A DNA stretch of 64,000 bases from Prochlorococcus sp. scB243_498I20 (GTDB lineage Bacteria; Cyanobacteriota; Cyanobacteriia; PCC-6307; Cyanobiaceae), in assembly GCA_000635015.1 (NCBI GenBank), contig JFMR01000049.1:1-64000 (forward strand). The letters run 5' to 3'. Of this stretch, positions 1-8,203 are shown piece by piece. Each line of letters starts with the position of its first letter. The stretch's first letter is position 1. The position numbers and the translations under genes are program-made. The notes beneath the pieces were generated by a model, which ran no database searches, was not told the DNA's origin, and saw only the letters and a list, made by a program, of their open reading frames with translations.

Positions 1-818
1 TTATCAAATGAATAGTAACCGTTTAATGCTGTATATGTATTTTCGTTTACACCGTTTGTACCAGTTTCAAGTAAACCGTAAGTTACAGAAACACCGTAGT
101 TATCACCTGTGTAAGCAGCGTTAGCACCGTAAGCATCAATACCTTCTTTAGTCATGATGTCTGTTTCAGCACCTGCGTAACCTACAGCAGCTGTAACGCC
201 ATTACCGAAATCATAGCTTGCTCCAGCCATAGCTCCACCATTTGTGATTCCAGCATTTACGTTACCGCAATCATCAAGAGTGTTAGATGGGCCACCATAA
301 ACACAAGCTGTTGTGAATAGAGCACTTCCGTCTGTGTTGTCACCGACGATTGCAGTTACTCCACCAACTGGGAATGTGTATGAAACACCATCAACAGTTA
401 ATGCATCAGAACCGCCATTAAGGTCGAATTCACCAAGTGGGCCTGTTGAAGCACCGTTACCAGCATCAATAGCGATATCAAGTGAATCTTCACCAGTGAA
501 ACTTGTGTTTAGATCAATCTGGAAACCGTAAACAGCCTGAAGAGTTTGGTTTCCATCAGGTAGTGCTGTTGTAGCACCCAAACCATCAACAGAACCGATA
601 GCGAAATCAGTTGAGAATGATGCTGTTGTTGTTTCTGAGAAGCTACCAGCTTCAAAATTGTTTAACCTTGCTTCTAAACCGTCAACACGGCTATTAGTAA
701 CTGCAATTTCTTCTGCAGCATTGAAGTCATTAATTGTGACTTCGTTTGCAGTAGCAGCGAAAGGCGCAAGTAAGCCTAAAGTCGCTGGTGCTACTAGCAA
801 GCTTTTGAAAAGCTTCAT
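1..818 (-). CDS. Outer-membrane porin, 5' part only (runs off the window)
   Basis: The first 272 codons of a minus-strand gene are visible; the rest lies beyond base 1. Translation begins MKLFKSLLVAPATLGLLAPF and has a classical Sec signal peptide ending near ATA-NE (residue ~25). A short heptad-like stretch follows (about residues 33-55). After that comes a Gly/Asn/Thr/Asp-rich sequence with alternating hydrophobic residues, typical of beta-barrel strands. This fits the picocyanobacterial porins (Som/OprB-like) that pass small solutes through the outer membrane. No SLH domain is seen before the coiled segment, as in other short Prochlorococcus porins. Family assignment is from composition and signal peptide, so substrate is unknown. 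Confidence 0.8.
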   Translation of the reverse strand, partial: MKLFKSLLVAPATLGLLAPFAATANEVTINDFNAAEEIAVTNSRVDGLEARLNNFEAGSFSETTTASFSTDFAIGSVDGLGATTALPDGNQTLQAVYGFQIDLNTSFTGEDSLDIAIDAGNGASTGPLGEFDLNGGSDALTVDGVSYTFPVGGVTAIVGDNTDGSALFTTACVYGGPSNTLDDCGNVNAGITNGGAMAGASYDFGNGVTAAVGYAGAETDIMTKEGIDAYGANAAYTGDNYGVSVTYGLLETGTNGVNENTYTALNGYYSFD

Positions 819-993
819 AAATTTCCTCACACGAAATTTAAAGTACACCTCAAGATAGTGTATTTAGGCATACAAAATCAAGTATCAAGGGATACATTTT
901 TGAATAATTTGTGCCACTTTCTGAACTTATACAATCAGTTTTTTCCTTTTTTTCTCGTTTTTTTCTGTCTTTCTTAAGTTATTGAATTTGAAA

Positions 994-1158
994 TTATATT
1001 TTTTTGGAAATTTTGAAAGTCACTTTTTCTGTTTTGTATTTTTTCTTTTTTCTATTATCAACTGCATCGACGTACCATCCAGAAGCTAACCTAGTATCAA
1101 TTTCCTCATAGCTTTCTTTTCGATTTAGTTTATTTAAGGATTTCTTTTTGTAATCCAT
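994..1158 (-). CDS. Small basic hypothetical protein, 54 aa
   Basis: A 54-codon frame opens with ATG at 1158, preceded by a GAGG Shine-Dalgarno-like element 5 bases upstream. The product is lysine-rich (about a quarter Lys/Arg). It contains SYEEIDTRLASGWYVDAVD, which loosely recalls the ...L...GW... ending of DUF1651 proteins. No signal peptide or membrane segment. It lies between the porin and another micro-gene and shares no operon with either. Function unknown; reality is supported by the ribosome site and the protein-like composition only. Confidence 0.5.
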   Translation of the reverse strand: MDYKKKSLNKLNRKESYEEIDTRLASGWYVDAVDNRKKKKYKTEKVTFKISKKI

Positions 1159-1383
1159 AAATCCTCATGATTTATTTATTTTTAGAAAATATAGCATTTA
1201 AAAAGGATTTGAGCATTAGATTATTTATTAAAAGTTTTTATTAGTATTTTGAAAATTATTTTCTTTCGGAATTTTACTTTCCTGAAATCTTTAGAAAAAA
1301 GAAAAATAGACTTTTATTTCCCTCAACAAAAAAGATTATTAGTTATATTCTCAATAATTTAAACCTGAGGAGCACAAGGTCAA

Positions 1384-1488
1384 ATGACTCACCTAAATCT
1401 AATAGTAAATTCTTTGCCTAGAGATTTACTAGAATTCGTTTTTTTTCTTGCAGTAGGTTTCACTGCTGGTTCAGTAGGAATAATATAA
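1384..1488 (+). CDS. Single-membrane-span micro-protein, 34 aa
   Basis: Starts at ATG 1384 after a good GAGG site (CTGAGGAGC about 12 bases upstream). The product has a short polar N-terminus (MTHLNLIVNSLPRD) and one C-terminal hydrophobic helix, LLEFVFFLAVGFTAGSVGII. Size and topology resemble low-molecular-weight photosystem or cytochrome b6f subunits, but I could not match it to PetG, PetL, PetN, PsbM or PsbX motifs. Function unknown. Confidence 0.45.
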   Translation: MTHLNLIVNSLPRDLLEFVFFLAVGFTAGSVGII

Positions 1489-1502
1489 TTGTAAATTATT
1501 AT

Positions 1503-1590
1503 GGCTTTGTAAATTTTTTTTATTGCATTAACAAATGTTTTATCAAGCTAATTGACTAGTAGAATTACTACTAATACTTTTTACAAAGCC
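1503..1590. repeat. 11-bp perfect inverted repeat with long loop
   Basis: GGCTTTGTAAA at 1503-1513 is complementary to TTTACAAAGCC at 1580-1590. It lies between the 34-aa gene and the convergent apt gene. A T-run (1514-1520) follows the first arm, so it could end transcription, but the 66-base loop is long for an intrinsic terminator. Confidence 0.35.
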
Positions 1591-1607
1591 AATTTAAGTT
1601 ATTTTTT

Positions 1608-2120
1608 TCAAATTGAGATTATTGATTCTACTGGGAAATCTAATTTCATTCTCCCATTTAATTTCTTTAATTCAACAAAAGTTATTAATCCTAGAATCTC
1701 CTTTCTTTGATCTTGAAGCAATCTCGAAACACAATTAACAGTTCCTCCTGTAGCTAACAAGTCATCTACGATTACAAAAGAATTGAACTTTTTCAGGGCA
1801 TTAATCTGTATTGAAAGAGAATTTTTTCCATATTCCAAATCATATTCTCTTGTTAAAGTCTTTCCAGGTAGTTTTCCTGGTTTTCGCGCTACAACCATGG
1901 GCTTAGATGATTCTAGAGCCACTGCGGAACCAAAAATAAAGCCCCTAGCATCTATTGAAATTATTGCTTCAGCATCTTTTAAAAATTTATTTGAAGACAT
2001 TTTTAAAATAAGGTCCTTAAAAATATCTGGATATTGAAGAATTTCAAGAACATCCTTAAAGTCAATACCATCTTTTGGAAAATTCTTATACGTCAGAATC
2101 AAATCTTCTAATTTTTTCAT
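1608..2120 (-). CDS. apt: Adenine phosphoribosyltransferase
   Basis: 170 residues, the normal length of Apt. The PRPP-binding loop VIVDDLLATGGT is intact near residue 117-128, and the upstream segment IISIDARGFIFGSAVA and KPGKLPGKT are family hallmarks. The enzyme salvages adenine by joining it to PRPP to give AMP in the cytoplasm. Starts at MKKLEDLI. It is the last ordinary chromosomal gene before the tRNA-Pro integration site, 266 bases from the truncated tRNA. No operon partner. Confidence 0.95.
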   Translation of the reverse strand: MKKLEDLILTYKNFPKDGIDFKDVLEILQYPDIFKDLILKMSSNKFLKDAEAIISIDARGFIFGSAVALESSKPMVVARKPGKLPGKTLTREYDLEYGKNSLSIQINALKKFNSFVIVDDLLATGGTVNCVSRLLQDQRKEILGLITFVELKKLNGRMKLDFPVESIISI

Positions 2121-2386
2121 ACTTCAAATTCTTGAAAGCAATTTCTAAGATAATCCTTAATGGAAACTAATTTATATTATAAATATGTCGCAATTTGAAA
2201 AAATTTCAAAGCCAGCTTTTTAAAGTAATTTCTTGATTTGGATAACATAATCTACAAAACTAACAAAACAATTTTTAACTAACAATAGTAACTAAAACCA
2301 TTCTCTGACCTGAAAAATGATTTTTTATAAAATTTTTTCGAATTAAGGCTTTTATAGATGTCTGTTATGAACTAATATCTATTGAG
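2121..2386. other. Intergenic gap upstream of the original tRNA-Pro position
   Basis: 266 AT-rich bases with no convincing reading frame. It should hold the apt promoter (minus strand) and the original promoter of the tRNA-Pro whose 5' half remains at 2387. I cannot point to clear -35/-10 boxes. Confidence 0.5.
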
Positions 2387-2426
2387 CGGGGCGTGGCGCA
2401 GCTTGGTAGCGCGGGTGCTTTGGGAG
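2387..2426 (+). pseudogene. tRNA-Pro 5' half fragment (left attachment site of element A)
   Basis: These 40 bases are identical to bases 1-40 of the complete tRNA-Pro at 10727-10800. Identity runs from the first acceptor-stem base to the anticodon loop (TTTGGGAG) and stops abruptly at TTACCG. The flanking sequence upstream differs from that of the complete copy, so this is the host half of a tRNA gene cut by integration in the anticodon arm. It cannot form a tRNA. Confidence 0.92.
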
Positions 2427-2442
2427 TTACCGATTATACAAA

Positions 2443-2570
2443 CCAAAAGTATTGCAATAACTAGATTAAAGTAAAATATTACAATCTATTTAGTGAGAGT
2501 TAGTGAGGATCTTAAAAACTGTTGGGAGGACTACGATCAGCACTACTTTTTTAGTGACAAATAGTGAGGA
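2443..2570 (+). repeat. Left-end repeats of element A (putative recombinase arm sites)
   Basis: Contains CCAAAAGTATTG (2443-2454), found exactly again at 10662-10673. It also has two 20-base copies of TTAGTGAnAnnTAGTGAGGA (2490-2509 and 2551-2570, three differences), which recur as a 21-base variant at 10600-10620. Repeats shared only by the two ends of the element suit arm-type binding sites of a tyrosine recombinase or accessory factor. The assignment to a protein is inference. Confidence 0.65.
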
Positions 2571-2628
2571 GCTTGTAGATACTTATAAATAATTGCAGAT
2601 ATTAAACAATCAGTATATATTTAAAGAA

Positions 2629-2677
2629 AGTTGGCATTGGAACTGCCAGAAACTAGGGTCGATCTAGTTTACCAACT
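2629..2677 (+). ncRNA. Candidate structured RNA (three-way junction) upstream of the element A operon
   Basis: The sequence can fold as an outer stem AGTT/AACT, a hairpin GGCA/TGCC, and a strong 7-bp hairpin AAACTAG-GGTCGAT-CTAGTTT (2650-2670). It sits about 60 bases before the first gene of the rightward operon, so it could be a leader or a small RNA. The fold is read by eye and the outer stem is short. Confidence 0.25.
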
Positions 2678-2734
2678 GCGAGATTATTAGATCTTTAGTG
2701 GGATGACGGGCTGACATACAAACCTTTTCTTGTT

Positions 2735-2947
2735 ATGAGCAAGTTAAACAATCGTTATCCTAAAAAAGATCAATCCTTACTAAAGGATGGTTCAAAAATA
2801 TCTACCAAATACAATCCTAAAACTGAAAACTCCCCAAGAGCTTGGGAGAAGTTTTTAGATCAGGAGAAGTATAAAGATATTCTTTGGGAAGAATCGAATA
2901 TTCCTGTTTTTAACGAACTTATAAAGAAGAGAAGGATCAGCAACTAA
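2735..2947 (+). CDS. Small basic hypothetical protein, 70 aa, first gene of the element A operon
   Basis: Starts MSKLNNRYPKKDQ and is rich in Lys, Asn and Asp. No membrane segment, no recognisable domain. The next gene begins 5 bases after its stop, which argues for co-transcription with the replication genes. No strong Shine-Dalgarno element is seen. Function unknown; it could be a DNA-binding accessory protein, but nothing proves this. Confidence 0.5.
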   Translation: MSKLNNRYPKKDQSLLKDGSKISTKYNPKTENSPRAWEKFLDQEKYKDILWEESNIPVFNELIKKRRISN

Positions 2948-2952
2948 GATCC

Positions 2953-3234
2953 GTGCTTAAAAAATTTAATGGGGAGATACCTAACAATTCTCTCCCGTCA
3001 GGCTCTTGGTTTAATACCAAAGAAGCTGCTGATAAATTGCAGATACATTTCCATACCCTCCAACAGTTACGAAAGGATGGTTTACTGCAACCGCGTACTC
3101 ATTACATACGGGTAACAAATACCAAAACATCTCCAATTCTTTGGAATATAGATCAGATCATGCTCCGCATGGCTGATTTCGCTGCGCCTGTTGTTGGTAC
3201 TTATATCAACGAAGTGGAGGGGGCAAGCAAATGA
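2953..3234 (+). CDS. Helix-turn-helix protein, excisionase/MerR-like
   Basis: 93 residues starting at a GTG codon; no in-frame ATG exists near the start. The core FNTKEAADKLQIHFHTLQQLRKDGLL is a winged-HTH signature of the MerR/AlpA/excisionase group. It is followed by a wing-like segment (HYIRVTNTKTSPILWNIDQIM). Such small proteins steer tyrosine recombinases toward excision or repress the element's operon. It overlaps the next gene by 4 bases (ATGA), so the two are translationally coupled. Role as excisionase is inferred from context. Confidence 0.65.
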   Translation: MLKKFNGEIPNNSLPSGSWFNTKEAADKLQIHFHTLQQLRKDGLLQPRTHYIRVTNTKTSPILWNIDQIMLRMADFAAPVVGTYINEVEGASK

Positions 3235-3716
3235 TAGGCACTATTAAATGTGTAAATCGTTTCCAGAAGAAACAGCACCCCAAGGTTATTAGAAAATCTA
3301 TCTTGAGATCTAATTCTCCTGTAGGGAATCCTTATCAAATAATTCCTGATACAAAATACGATAGAGATTATGTAGTTTCCTTATATAAAGGAGATGTTCA
3401 GGAATGGATCAAGTCTGGTAAATGGTGGATGCCATCTTCTTGTAAGTGCTGGTCACTTGCAAGTGAAATATGGATGAGGGACAGAGTTAATGAATTACTT
3501 GCTGGCAATGATATTGAATTAGCTTGCTACTGCAAACCCAAGAAATGTCATGGAGATGTATTAGTAGAAGCAATCGTTTATATGGCAGAAAAGACAGCAT
3601 CACATGGTGGTCCTATGTCTTTTAAAGAATGGTGGAATAGATCTGGAGAAGATTATAGAAAGACAAAAATTAAGAGTAGTGGTGAGTGGATTGAGGAAAT
3701 GGAAAATGCTGGATAA
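3231..3716 (+). CDS. DUF4326-family protein
   Basis: 161 residues. The signature LACYCKPKKCHGDVLVEAI (two Cys plus a Cys-His) near residues 99-117 is the DUF4326 hallmark, and the N-terminal half (SILRSNSPVGNPY, phage-like) fits. DUF4326 proteins are common in phages and mobile elements; the biochemical role is not established, though the Cys/His cluster suggests metal binding. It is coupled to the HTH gene upstream (ATGA overlap) and to the 51-codon gene downstream. Confidence 0.75.
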   Translation: MIGTIKCVNRFQKKQHPKVIRKSILRSNSPVGNPYQIIPDTKYDRDYVVSLYKGDVQEWIKSGKWWMPSSCKCWSLASEIWMRDRVNELLAGNDIELACYCKPKKCHGDVLVEAIVYMAEKTASHGGPMSFKEWWNRSGEDYRKTKIKSSGEWIEEMENAG

Positions 3717-3861
3717 CTACGAAGCTAAAAGACGAGAGTTGGAGTTGTTGTTTTCATTAGAGGATCGAATGGAGGATATACAGAAAATAATGTTGATGGA
3801 GAAGTTAATGGATGATTATTGGCTGACTGAACATGACGGAGATATACCAAATAACCAATAA
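3706..3861 (+). CDS. Small acidic hypothetical protein, 51 aa, overlapping both neighbours
   Basis: The frame starts at ATG 3706, with GAGGAAATGGAA just upstream, inside the last 11 bases of the DUF4326 gene. It ends inside the first 29 bases of the primase-helicase gene. The product MLDNYEAKRRELELLFSLED... is charged and probably all alpha-helical. Overlaps at both ends indicate coupled translation in a tightly packed operon. Function unknown. Confidence 0.5.
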   Translation: MLDNYEAKRRELELLFSLEDRMEDIQKIMLMEKLMDDYWLTEHDGDIPNNQ

Positions 3862-6400
3862 AAAAGGCCTGCACCACACAGACCAAAAAAATAAATTACC
3901 TAACTACATTATGCCAGAAATTTCAAGAAAACATAATCTGCATCCAGATGTTGAATGGGATGGAGTTAATCTTTTTACAAAGTTAATAGCGAACTATAAA
4001 CCAACCTTTGCAGTTTTTCCAAAAGGAAAAAATAAAGCCTGCGTACATATACAAGGAGGGTTTTCAGATACTACTAAAAATATTCTGAATATTCTTGAGA
4101 AAAAACCAGATAATTCTTTAGGAGTTATTTTAGGTGTTGCTAAAGAACAGCCTGCAGATTGGGGAACCAAAAAAGAACATATTAATAGTGCTGGTTATCC
4201 TAAGGCGTGGGGTGCATCAGATTCTCATATTGATTATCTAAATGTATTTGTAGTTGAAGGAGATCCAGAAAACATGGATCTTGCTACTCAGAGAGATTTA
4301 CTTAAGAAAGCTGGTTTACCAGATTATTCTTTTAGCGTTGATTCTGGCAATCGTTCGCTGCACGCATATTACATAGCTGATAAGACTCCTCCTGATAAAT
4401 GGAAGAATATCCAAGAAAGGTTAATACAACTATTACAAGATAAAGTTCCTGAACTGAAAGTTGATGGCAGTATTAAAAATCCTGCAAGGGTTATGAGGTG
4501 TGTTGGCGGTAGGCACAGCAAAACTAACAAATTCTGCGAATTTTTTGAATTTAATGATGTTGGTTACAGTTGGGAAGAGTTTGACAAGTTACTCCCACCA
4601 TTACGGGAAAAGAAAAATAATTCTATTAATAAGGAGAAGAAAGATTTTATATCTGATATTGCAAGAAAAGATTATAAGGGCGATAAGGGTTGGCTGGATA
4701 GATTAAAAGACAAGCCAGAAGAACGTAGAAGATATGTAGTAGAGATGTTAAAACATATCCCAATACATGAGGGTGCTGGTAAAGGTAGGCGGTTAAGAAT
4801 ATGTATTCCTGTTCTGGCTGGTCTGGTTAGTGAATATGGAAATGAAGCAATATCTATATGTAATGATGCGGGCTGGCATGGAGAAGAATGGGATCCTGAA
4901 CATGAAGTTAAATATCTACAGGATCATCAAGACTGTGATCTTGGAACTCTTGTACATCATGCACGCGAGTGTGGTTGGATACACCCTTACGAGAAAAATA
5001 AACCTGAACCAGTTAAAGATATTAAAGTTGCTGAAATCTTCCCAACAGAAGTCTCCAATAGTATTGAGACAGTAACAGCGTATTTACCTCATAAAGATAC
5101 TTTGAAGATTCTGACGTTTATGTCAGCAGTAGCTCCGTTGATTCGATTGGGGACAAAAATTAACTGTATCCCTACAACTAATTTTGTAGTTCCGTTGAAT
5201 TTGTTTGCTTGTGTAATTGGTGCATCAGGTTCAAAGAAAACTCCGTTGATGAATTTACTATTACAGGATCCGTTGAAGGAAGTTAAAAAAGATCTTGCAA
5301 GGGCAAATTTTAAAGCTGGTCAACAATACGTTTCTGATCTTGCTGATTACAAAAATAATGGCGGAGATAAACCAGAAAGACCTCCATATCCAATAATTTC
5401 AACACGGGATGCGACTACTGAAGCGTTGGAGAAACAACTTATGGATCAGGAGAGAGTAAAGATGGGTTTACTCAGATTTAATGATGAACTTGCTGGACTA
5501 ATTAAAAGTTTTAATAAATACAGCCAAGGTCGTGGATCGGATGAGGAGTTTTTACTAGAACTTTATGACGGGTCTGGATTTCAGACTCAAAGAATGGATG
5601 AAAATAGATACTGCGAAGAAACTGCGGTTACTATTTTTGGTGGAGGTCAGCCTGAAGTCCTAACAAAATTACATAGGGGTCAAGATGCTAACGGGCTGTG
5701 GGCGAGATTTATTTTTGATTACAGCGCAGCAATTCCTAAAAGATTACCTACTGTAGTTACTCCTGAAGAACGAAGTAAGTTTAAAAAAGCTGCTAATTAT
5801 CTCAGTTTCTTTATTAGTGAAGTTAAAGATTTTAGAACTAATACTTTAGAACTTACAGATGAAGCGTTGAAAAGATTTTCTGATTATGAGTTAGAGAGAC
5901 AAGAATTGGCTGCAAAGAAAAATCTTAAATCTTCTCACGCTGCTACATATAACAAGTCTGCTGGTAAGGTTGCCCGTGTAGCTGGAATACTTTGGATAAT
6001 GCAGCAAGTACAGATAAAAATTAAAAATAAGATCAGCCAGGGGGATTCTTATGTTGATGAACCTCCTGATAATCAAGTTGATATTTCTACTATTAATAAT
6101 GCAATCGAATTAGTTAATTATTGGGATAGCGTCAGCATCAATGTTGATAATAAAGCCAGCGAAAACAGTAAAGATGTTATCTTAAGGCGATTATTGAACA
6201 TAGCTGAAAAAGAGAGTAAAGGACCAGTTGCATTTAACGTAATTTATAAAAAGCTGTCCTTCGACCACAGGAAGAAATATCAATATGAGGAAGTAAAGGA
6301 ACTTATAAAAAAACTTGAGGAATTGGGACTTGGTTCAGTAAGTAAAGGACCAAGAGAAGGATATTTATTTAAAGCTGAAAAACCATGGCCCACGGGGTAG
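3833..6400 (+). CDS. Primase-polymerase / DUF3987 helicase replication protein
   Basis: 855 residues. The N-terminal ~250 residues look like an archaeo-eukaryotic-type primase: VFVVEGDPE, then SGNRSLHAYY (the S-G-x-x-x-H motif), then RVMRCVGGRHSK. The C-terminal half is DUF3987-like, with a Walker A variant GASGSKKT near residue 467 and RFNDELAGLI plus YDGSGF downstream. It would prime and unwind DNA for replication of the excised element. ATG 3833 has no clear ribosome site, so MPEISRKH 26 codons later could be the real start. It is the last gene of the rightward replication operon. Confidence 0.8.
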   Translation: MTEIYQITNKKGLHHTDQKNKLPNYIMPEISRKHNLHPDVEWDGVNLFTKLIANYKPTFAVFPKGKNKACVHIQGGFSDTTKNILNILEKKPDNSLGVILGVAKEQPADWGTKKEHINSAGYPKAWGASDSHIDYLNVFVVEGDPENMDLATQRDLLKKAGLPDYSFSVDSGNRSLHAYYIADKTPPDKWKNIQERLIQLLQDKVPELKVDGSIKNPARVMRCVGGRHSKTNKFCEFFEFNDVGYSWEEFDKLLPPLREKKNNSINKEKKDFISDIARKDYKGDKGWLDRLKDKPEERRRYVVEMLKHIPIHEGAGKGRRLRICIPVLAGLVSEYGNEAISICNDAGWHGEEWDPEHEVKYLQDHQDCDLGTLVHHARECGWIHPYEKNKPEPVKDIKVAEIFPTEVSNSIETVTAYLPHKDTLKILTFMSAVAPLIRLGTKINCIPTTNFVVPLNLFACVIGASGSKKTPLMNLLLQDPLKEVKKDLARANFKAGQQYVSDLADYKNNGGDKPERPPYPIISTRDATTEALEKQLMDQERVKMGLLRFNDELAGLIKSFNKYSQGRGSDEEFLLELYDGSGFQTQRMDENRYCEETAVTIFGGGQPEVLTKLHRGQDANGLWARFIFDYSAAIPKRLPTVVTPEERSKFKKAANYLSFFISEVKDFRTNTLELTDEALKRFSDYELERQELAAKKNLKSSHAATYNKSAGKVARVAGILWIMQQVQIKIKNKISQGDSYVDEPPDNQVDISTINNAIELVNYWDSVSINVDNKASENSKDVILRRLLNIAEKESKGPVAFNVIYKKLSFDHRKKYQYEEVKELIKKLEELGLGSVSKGPREGYLFKAEKPWPTG

Positions 6401-6699
6401 GGAGTATGTAGGGTGTATTGGCGAAAAATACACCATAAAAACTGTTGGGACAGAACACATCACAACCAAGGGTGTATTAGTAGTATCCCTTTCTTCTCCC
6501 TTCTCCTTGAGGTTTCCCAACTGTTAATAACCAACTGCTACCCCGCCCAGACAGCACCCCCAATACACCATTACACCTTAAGGCTGTATCCATTGGTATA
6601 ACTAAAGTCTTATGTAGTATTCCGTTAAGATACTCGATTTTTTGATGTTCTGGTCTTGCAGTATTTTTCAAAAGAAAAAGGGTAAAATATAAGTAATAT
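6401..6699. other. Non-coding 300 bp after the replication gene, with repeated 8-mers
   Basis: GGTGTATT at 6412-6419 pairs with AATACACC at 6427-6434 as a perfect 8-bp hairpin with a 7-base loop. The same two 8-mers recur at 6471-6478 and 6562-6569 as a wider inverted pair. Iterated inverted sites directly beside a replication protein could be a replication origin or a binding site for that protein. No frame here has protein-like composition on either strand. Confidence 0.45.
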
Positions 6700-6939
6700 A
6701 TGGGGATTATTTTGTTTAACTTAAGAGACTTACAAAGGTTAGAACGAAGAATTGACAAAGTACAAAAAGAACAGGCTCCTCCAACTTTGCGAATGGAGGT
6801 AATTCAAGAGCAAGATGATTATGACGCTATTGAAGGAGATAACGTAATGAGTGAAAGAATGGCTGACAATGTTAATAAATATGATCCTTGGACAATGGTT
6901 ATCAAAGTTGAAAAGAAGCCTAAGGATTGGGGTAAATAA
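6700..6939 (+). CDS. Small hypothetical protein, 79 aa
   Basis: Reads MGIILFNLRDLQRLERRIDKVQKEQ... with a probable coiled-coil at residues 8-25, an acidic middle (QEQDDYDAIEGD) and a C-terminal DPWTMVIKVEKKPKDW. Ends base-to-base with the convergent recombinase gene. The composition is protein-like. No family recognised; small coiled-coil proteins are common in phages and their satellites. Confidence 0.5.
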   Translation: MGIILFNLRDLQRLERRIDKVQKEQAPPTLRMEVIQEQDDYDAIEGDNVMSERMADNVNKYDPWTMVIKVEKKPKDWGK

Positions 6940-7560
6940 TTAATCAAAGTCATTAACCATACTCTTCATTTGTTTTGGAGTTGTATGAAGATACTTTTTT
7001 AAACTTCCAAAATCTTTATGACCACTTACCGCCATAATATCTGCATCTTGCCAGCCTTTATCTTTGAGAGTGGTTAAACAGGTTCTTCGCGTTGAATGTA
7101 AACTCGCGCCCTTAATAGATAATTCATTCAAAGTTCTTCTAACAACCCTATCAACAGACTTGCGATTCAAGTGTTGACCTTTCTTGCGCCCTTTAAAGAC
7201 GTAATCTGTAGGCTGTGGCTTTGGTATTACATATTCAATTAGTTTATTTTCTTTTGAAACTTTGCGCCCTTTTAATGGATATTTATGCCAGATAAGTTTC
7301 CACTCAGCAAGAATTAGTTTTAATTTAGGATTTAAGTTAATAGATCTTGATTCGTCAGTCTTAGTATTAATAGATTTGAATAATATTGACTCTTCACTAA
7401 TATCAGACCATTTTAATTTCAATGTTTCAGAAATTCTTGAAGCTGAATATCTCATTACACAGAAAGCTATTTTATGTGGTCCTTCTGGTAGATGTTCAAC
7501 TAATAGATCAAGCTGTTCAGGTGTAAGTATCTCAGCTTGTCCATATCCATCATTTTTCAT
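6940..7560 (-). CDS. Short tyrosine recombinase (catalytic domain only)
   Basis: 206 residues that cover only the C-terminal catalytic fold. The active-site set is visible: R42 (SASRISE), H155-S-T-R158, H181 (SGHKD) and Y190 (KKYLHTT). The N-terminal arm-binding and core-binding domains of full integrases are missing. It may act in resolution of the element's DNA, assist the large recombinase, or be a remnant of a second integrase. It sits in mid-element, convergent with the 79-aa gene, and not beside an attachment site. Confidence 0.85.
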   Translation of the reverse strand: MKNDGYGQAEILTPEQLDLLVEHLPEGPHKIAFCVMRYSASRISETLKLKWSDISEESILFKSINTKTDESRSINLNPKLKLILAEWKLIWHKYPLKGRKVSKENKLIEYVIPKPQPTDYVFKGRKKGQHLNRKSVDRVVRRTLNELSIKGASLHSTRRTCLTTLKDKGWQDADIMAVSGHKDFGSLKKYLHTTPKQMKSMVNDFD

Positions 7561-7946
7561 TTTTAAGTATAAAGAATAGTTTTGATTGGCCTAGCTAATA
7601 CCAACGCTTCTGAAGGTACTAGAGACCTTATCTATATTTTGTCTCAAGTATGTACAAGTAGTGATAAGTAACAACAAATATGTATTAAGTATTAGTTATT
7701 AATTAACTATTATTTATAACGAATAAAAATATTATTATTTTCTAGTAAATACTATGTTACAGATAACAAATAGTGATATTTTGATTACTGATGGGGGGAG
7801 GGTTGCAGATTATCTAAACTTATATCGCCAGACGGGGAACTTATGTATAAATAATATAATAAACTAAGAATAAATGCAAGTATTAAATAACATTTAGTGG
7901 GAAAAGTATTATAATAAAAGTAATAACAATTATCTTTGTTTATTTA
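7561..7946. other. Non-coding gap in the middle of element A
   Basis: 386 AT-rich bases without a convincing gene. ACAAATAGTGA at 7766-7776 exactly matches part of the left-end repeat (2557-2567). AAAAGTATT near 7904 and TTTAGTG at about 7891 and 7944 also echo the end repeats. This may be an internal recombinase site or a relic of an older element boundary, and it probably holds the promoters for the flanking divergent genes. Confidence 0.4.
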
Positions 7947-8201
7947 GTGTCGAATAACTACGCTGGTCAGCAAATGTCAGAAGGAGAGTGGTTATTGAAC
8001 AACGCCTGCAATAAGTATGCGCTTATGTGTATCCCACATGATTACAAAGCAGCATACGATTTATCTGAACTTTGGTTCGATATTTGCAGGGAAGACAAAA
8101 CTAAATCTCCAAGACAGTTAGCTGTTAAGAAATGTCCTAACTTATTCGATCCTGAGTATCAACGAAGATTGCAAAGATTTCAAACCCGCAGAGGTACTTA
8201 A
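7947..8201 (+). CDS. Hypothetical protein, 84 aa, first gene of the second rightward operon
   Basis: Begins at GTG 7947; an alternative ATG lies 27 bases in (MSEGEW). Contains conserved-looking aromatic and Cys positions (NKYALMCIPHDY, LWFDICRED) and a basic C-terminus (YQRRLQRFQTRRGT). The next gene starts two bases after the stop. No domain recognised. Position directly before a terminase-like gene suggests a satellite or phage-derived module. Confidence 0.55.
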   Translation: MSNNYAGQQMSEGEWLLNNACNKYALMCIPHDYKAAYDLSELWFDICREDKTKSPRQLAVKKCPNLFDPEYQRRLQRFQTRRGT

Positions 8202-8203
8202 TT

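Noticed and set aside
313..858. Plus-strand frames inside the porin
   Set aside because: Shadows of the porin in antisense; Ser/Pro/Thr-rich.
2953..3234. The HTH protein as a transposase-associated regulator
   Set aside because: No insertion-sequence ends or transposase nearby; context is a tyrosine-recombinase element, so an excisionase-like role is simpler.
6413..6758. Reading frames on both strands after the primase-helicase (62 and 93 codons)
   Set aside because: Overlap each other and the inverted GGTGTATT repeats, no ribosome site, low-complexity composition; more likely a non-coding region.
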